Assembly (NCBI GenBank): GCA_025355485.1
Contig: JANXZP010000162.1
Coordinates: forward strand, 1 to 15,870
DNA: 15,870 nucleotides
DNA from: Pseudomonadota bacterium
GTDB taxonomy: Bacteria > Pseudomonadota > Gammaproteobacteria > Xanthomonadales > Xanthomonadaceae
Direction: 5' to 3'
The notes under the pieces were generated by a model, which had not been told where the DNA came from, ran no database searches, and saw only the letters and a program-made list of their open reading frames with translations. How positions within the stretch are numbered: the stretch's first letter is position 1; each line of letters opens with the position of its first letter. Both the position numbers and the translations under genes were made by a program. This document shows, in pieces, positions 13,417 through 15,870 of the stretch.

Positions 13417-14318
13417 GCCGCAGTACTGCCGCTTCGAACGATGCCTATCTTGTCGATGCCAGCATGTACATCTTCCGCGCCTGGCATTCGATTCCGCCCG
13501 ACCTGCTCGACGCCGACGGCTGGCCGGTCAACGCAGTGCACGGCTTCACGCGCTTCATGCTCGAACTGCTGGAACGCCAGCGTCCGCAGCACATCGTGGT
13601 CGCGTTCGACGCATCGCTGGAAAGCTCGTTCCGCAACACGCTGTATCCGGCCTACAAGGCCAATCGCGAACCCGCGCCGGAAGAATTGAAACGGCAATTC
13701 GCGTTTTGCGCCGCGTTATGCCGCGCGCTCGGATTGAGCGTGCTGGTGGATTCAAGCTACGAAGCCGACGACCTGATCGGCGCCGCGTTGCGGAAGCTGC
13801 GCGCGCAGGGACGGCGCGGCGTGATCGTGTCGGCCGACAAGGATCTCTCGCAATTGCTGCAAGGCGACGACGAGCAGTGGGATTACGCACGCGACCAGCG
13901 CTGGGACGCCGCCGGCGTGAAGGCGCGCTACGGCGTGCACGCGCACCAGATCGCCGATTACCTTGGGCTTACTGGCGACGCGGTCGACAACATTCCCGGC
14001 GTGCCGGGCATCGGCGCGAAAACCGCGGCGATCCTGCTCGCGCATTTCGGTAGCCTGGACGCGCTGCTCGAACGCCACGCCGAGGTCGCTTTCCTGCGCC
14101 TGCGCGGCGCGGCCACGCATGCGCAGCGCCTGCGCGATCATCGCGAGATTGCGCTGCTTTGCCGCCAGCTCGCGACCATCGCGCTCGATGCGCCGCTGCC
14201 CGACGATTTCACCGACGCCACCCGCGGCCCGCACGACGATGCCACGCTCAAGCAGTTGTTCGAGCAACTGCGGATCGGCCCGATGACGCGCCGGCGCATC
14301 GCCGAACTCGCGCCCTGA
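13413..14318 (+). CDS. 5'-3' exonuclease (FEN / PolI N-terminal type)
   Basis: A 301-residue flap-endonuclease-like protein homologous to the N-terminal domain of DNA polymerase I. The metal-binding acidic set appears complete: D15 in YLVDAS, E117/D119/D120 in EADDLIG, D142/D144 in SADKDLSQLL and D189/D192 in GLTGDAVDNIPG. K82 in YKANR matches the conserved lysine. The helix-hairpin-helix DNA-binding segment follows (PGVPGIGAKTAAILL, 195-209). It would remove 5' flaps or RNA primers, alone or beside polymerase I. Its ATG overlaps the nitroreductase stop (ATGA), so translation is probably coupled; no separate Shine-Dalgarno is obvious. It is shorter than a polymerase, and nothing after it encodes a polymerase domain. 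Confidence 0.92.
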   Translation: MSRSTAASNDAYLVDASMYIFRAWHSIPPDLLDADGWPVNAVHGFTRFMLELLERQRPQHIVVAFDASLESSFRNTLYPAYKANREPAPEELKRQFAFCAALCRALGLSVLVDSSYEADDLIGAALRKLRAQGRRGVIVSADKDLSQLLQGDDEQWDYARDQRWDAAGVKARYGVHAHQIADYLGLTGDAVDNIPGVPGIGAKTAAILLAHFGSLDALLERHAEVAFLRLRGAATHAQRLRDHREIALLCRQLATIALDAPLPDDFTDATRGPHDDATLKQLFEQLRIGPMTRRRIAELAP

Positions 14319-14341
14319 TGCAAACAGTAGTGCAAGCCGGT

Positions 14342-14347
14342 TAGCAT
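14342..14347 (+). promoter_or_regulatory. putative -10 element of the NUDIX gene
   Basis: TAGCAT (four of six matches to TATAAT) ends 6 nt before the NUDIX ATG, the same arrangement as at sufT and the 4722 gene. No Shine-Dalgarno is seen in the 35-nt gap after the exonuclease stop, so a leaderless transcript is possible. Confidence 0.3.
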
Positions 14348-14353
14348 CGTGAC

Positions 14354-14908
14354 ATGAACGACTCGAAACACGACGACGACACCCGCACGGTTTTCGAAGG
14401 CAAGTACCTGCGGATGAAAATCCGCGGTCACTGGGAATACGCCGAACGCACGCACGCCGGTGGCATGGCCGCGATCATCGTTGCGCTGACGCCGGACGAC
14501 AACATCCTGTTCGTCGAGCAATACCGCGTGCCGTTGCAGTCGCGCACCATCGAGATGCCAGCAGGGCTGGTCGGCGACATCGACGCGGGAGAGTCGATCG
14601 AGCTCTCCGCCGCGCGCGAACTGGAAGAAGAAACCGGCTGGCGTCCTGCGCACTGCGAAGTGCTGATGATCGGCCCGACCTCATCGGGCATGAGCACCGA
14701 ACGCATCGCGTTCGTGCGCGCGACTGGACTTACGAAAATAAACGACGGTGGCGGCGATGCAACCGAAGACATCACCGTGCACGAAGTTCCGCGCCTCGAT
14801 GCGCCGCGCTGGCTCGCCGCGAAGATGGCCGAAGGCTACGAGATGGATGCGAAATTGTGGGCCGGGCTATGGATGCTCAAACGCAACCCGGATGGTTCGG
14901 CGATGTGA
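14354..14908 (+). CDS. NUDIX hydrolase, ADP-ribose pyrophosphatase-like
   Basis: This 184-residue protein carries a complete Nudix box (residues 74-96: G, five residues, E at 80, seven residues, then RELEEETGW), which binds Mg and catalyses diphosphate hydrolysis. The upstream strand-loop VEQYRVPLQSRTIEMPAGLV (54-73) is typical of the ADP-ribose/NudF-type branch, so ADP-ribose or another nucleoside diphosphate sugar is the likely substrate; specificity cannot be fixed from sequence. The start at 14354 gives the expected N-terminus, but no Shine-Dalgarno site is visible and TAGCAT lies 6 nt upstream. It follows the exonuclease gene by 35 bp and precedes the DUF347 gene by 57 bp. Confidence 0.92.
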   Translation: MNDSKHDDDTRTVFEGKYLRMKIRGHWEYAERTHAGGMAAIIVALTPDDNILFVEQYRVPLQSRTIEMPAGLVGDIDAGESIELSAARELEEETGWRPAHCEVLMIGPTSSGMSTERIAFVRATGLTKINDGGGDATEDITVHEVPRLDAPRWLAAKMAEGYEMDAKLWAGLWMLKRNPDGSAM

Positions 14909-14965
14909 GACTCCATTAAGGGGCTGTCACCTAGACTCCGCCTCTGATGTCCGGCAAGGAAGCAA

Positions 14966-15751
14966 ATGAACACTGAAAAGCAGGAGATGCTCAGCAAGGT
15001 GCCGGCGATCACGCTGGGCTTCTGGATCATCAAGATCCTCGCCACGACGCTGGGCGAGACCGGCGGCGATGCCGTCACCATGTCATGGCTGGGCGAAACG
15101 ACCGCCGCGGCCAAAGGCACGGGCTATCTGGTTGGAACGGCGATATTTGGAATTATTTTTGTTGCCGCCGTCCTCGTGCAGATCAAGGCGAAAAAATTCC
15201 ATCCGTTTCTGTACTGGACGACGATCGTCGCCACCACCACGGTCGGCACGACGATGGCGGACTACGTGGATCGATCGCTCGGGGTCGGTTACCCCGGCGG
15301 CACGTCGATCCTGTTCACCCTGCTGATGGCTTCATTGTTCGTCTGGTATCGGACCACAGGTACTGTGGCAATGGATAGCGTGAGATCCACGAAATCGGAA
15401 GTGTTCTATTGGGTCACCATCATGTTTTCGCAGACCCTTGGAACTGCATTGGGCGATTGGACGGCCGACACCGCAGGCCTTGGCTACACGGGTGGCGCGA
15501 TGATCTTCACCGCCATGCTGGCGATCGTTGCGGCCATGTATTACTGGACCAAAATCTCGCACACGGTTTTATTCTGGGCGGCATTCATCCTGACCCGACC
15601 GCTCGGCGCCGTGGTTGGCGACTTCCTGGACAAGCCCCACGCCAAGGGTGGCCTGGAATTGAGCCGCTACACCGCATCGGCATCCCTGCTCGTGCTCATT
15701 GCGGTGCTGATCTTGATCCTGCCGCACAGGGCGGCAGAAAAACATCATTGA
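14966..15751 (+). CDS. DUF347 / COG4705-type multi-pass membrane protein
   Basis: A 261-residue integral membrane protein with about eight hydrophobic segments arranged as four internal repeats. Each repeat opens with a [T/P]-[L/V]-G-x-x-x-[G/A]-D motif: TLGETGGD (28-35), TVGTTMAD (92-99), TLGTALGD (157-164) and PLGAVVGD (212-219). Repeats 2 and 3 also share GxGYxGG. This is the pattern of DUF347 repeats in COG4705 proteins, whose function is not established. The acidic residues inside hydrophobic surroundings suggest ion or small-molecule transport, by analogy with the ExGD motif of UPF0016 cation exporters; this is inference. The ATG at 14966 has AAGGAAG 5-6 nt upstream. It ends in an Arg/His-rich cytoplasmic-type tail. 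Confidence 0.85.
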   Translation: MNTEKQEMLSKVPAITLGFWIIKILATTLGETGGDAVTMSWLGETTAAAKGTGYLVGTAIFGIIFVAAVLVQIKAKKFHPFLYWTTIVATTTVGTTMADYVDRSLGVGYPGGTSILFTLLMASLFVWYRTTGTVAMDSVRSTKSEVFYWVTIMFSQTLGTALGDWTADTAGLGYTGGAMIFTAMLAIVAAMYYWTKISHTVLFWAAFILTRPLGAVVGDFLDKPHAKGGLELSRYTASASLLVLIAVLILILPHRAAEKHH

Positions 15752-15870
15752 GCGAACGCATCGCATGCGTACACGCCACACACAAGAATCCAATCCGCAT
15801 CCGCGGCGACGCGAGCGAAGACACTGTTGCGCAGCTTGACGCGGCACGCATCCCGCCTGAGCATTCGTTC
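15748..15870 (+). CDS. possible partial reading frame running off the window
   Basis: A TTG at 15748 overlaps the DUF347 stop (TTGA) and opens a frame that stays free of stops for 41 codons to the window end. Third-position GC is about two thirds, only moderately coding-like. No family is recognised in the visible residues and there is no Shine-Dalgarno evidence beyond a purine-rich GGCAGAAAAA upstream. It may be the start of the next gene in the operon or simply non-coding. Confidence 0.25.
   Translation, partial: MSERIACVHATHKNPIRIRGDASEDTVAQLDAARIPPEHSF

Noticed and set aside
14909..14965. Possible manganese riboswitch (yybP-ykoY type) ahead of the DUF347 gene
   Set aside because: The 57-nt gap is too short and lacks the conserved helix arrangement; only a stray GGGG run is present.

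Overview
The window reads as a GC-rich gammaproteobacterial chromosome segment, most likely from Lysobacterales (Xanthomonadales) and perhaps Rhodanobacteraceae. This rests on gene content: a DUF1631 protein, a sigma factor/DUF3619/DUF3106 cluster, long-form SufT, a three-subunit proton-translocating transhydrogenase, and a stand-alone small asparaginase-domain protein. The placement comes from family knowledge, not a database search. No rRNA, tRNA, CRISPR array, insertion sequence or phage gene was seen.

Layout. Positions 1-3503: a small asparaginase-domain gene (+) faces a minus-strand pair, a secreted EXORDIUM-like protease-type protein with duplicated PKD-PPC domains followed by a lipoprotein. 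A terminator-like hairpin sits between the pair and a second one ends it. Positions 3504-4122 have no convincing gene but hold several dyad-symmetric sites. Positions 4123-5150: sufT (-) and a small four-helix membrane protein (+) diverge from a 47-bp gap that may hold overlapping promoters for leaderless mRNAs. Positions 5164-10029 hold the minus-strand transhydrogenase genes pntAA, pntAB and pntB. They are split by an opposite-strand block (7012-8896) encoding a charged periplasmic repeat protein, an ECF-type sigma factor, a single-pass DUF3619 protein (anti-sigma candidate) and an exported DUF3106 protein with an exact 18-residue repeat. Positions 10184-12676: a large DUF1631 protein (-). 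Positions 12847-15751: a plus-strand run of nitroreductase, 5'-3' exonuclease, NUDIX hydrolase and a DUF347-type membrane protein, then a possible partial reading frame to the window edge.

How they fit together. PntAA, PntAB and PntB together form the membrane enzyme that uses the proton gradient to make NADPH from NADH, although pntAA must be transcribed separately here. The sigma/DUF3619/DUF3106 block looks like a self-contained envelope-signalling circuit: a cytoplasmic sigma factor, a membrane partner translationally coupled to it, and two exported helical-repeat proteins. It is the best candidate in the window for a poorly described system. The remaining genes are mostly housekeeping (Fe-S maturation, nucleotide clean-up, DNA flap processing).
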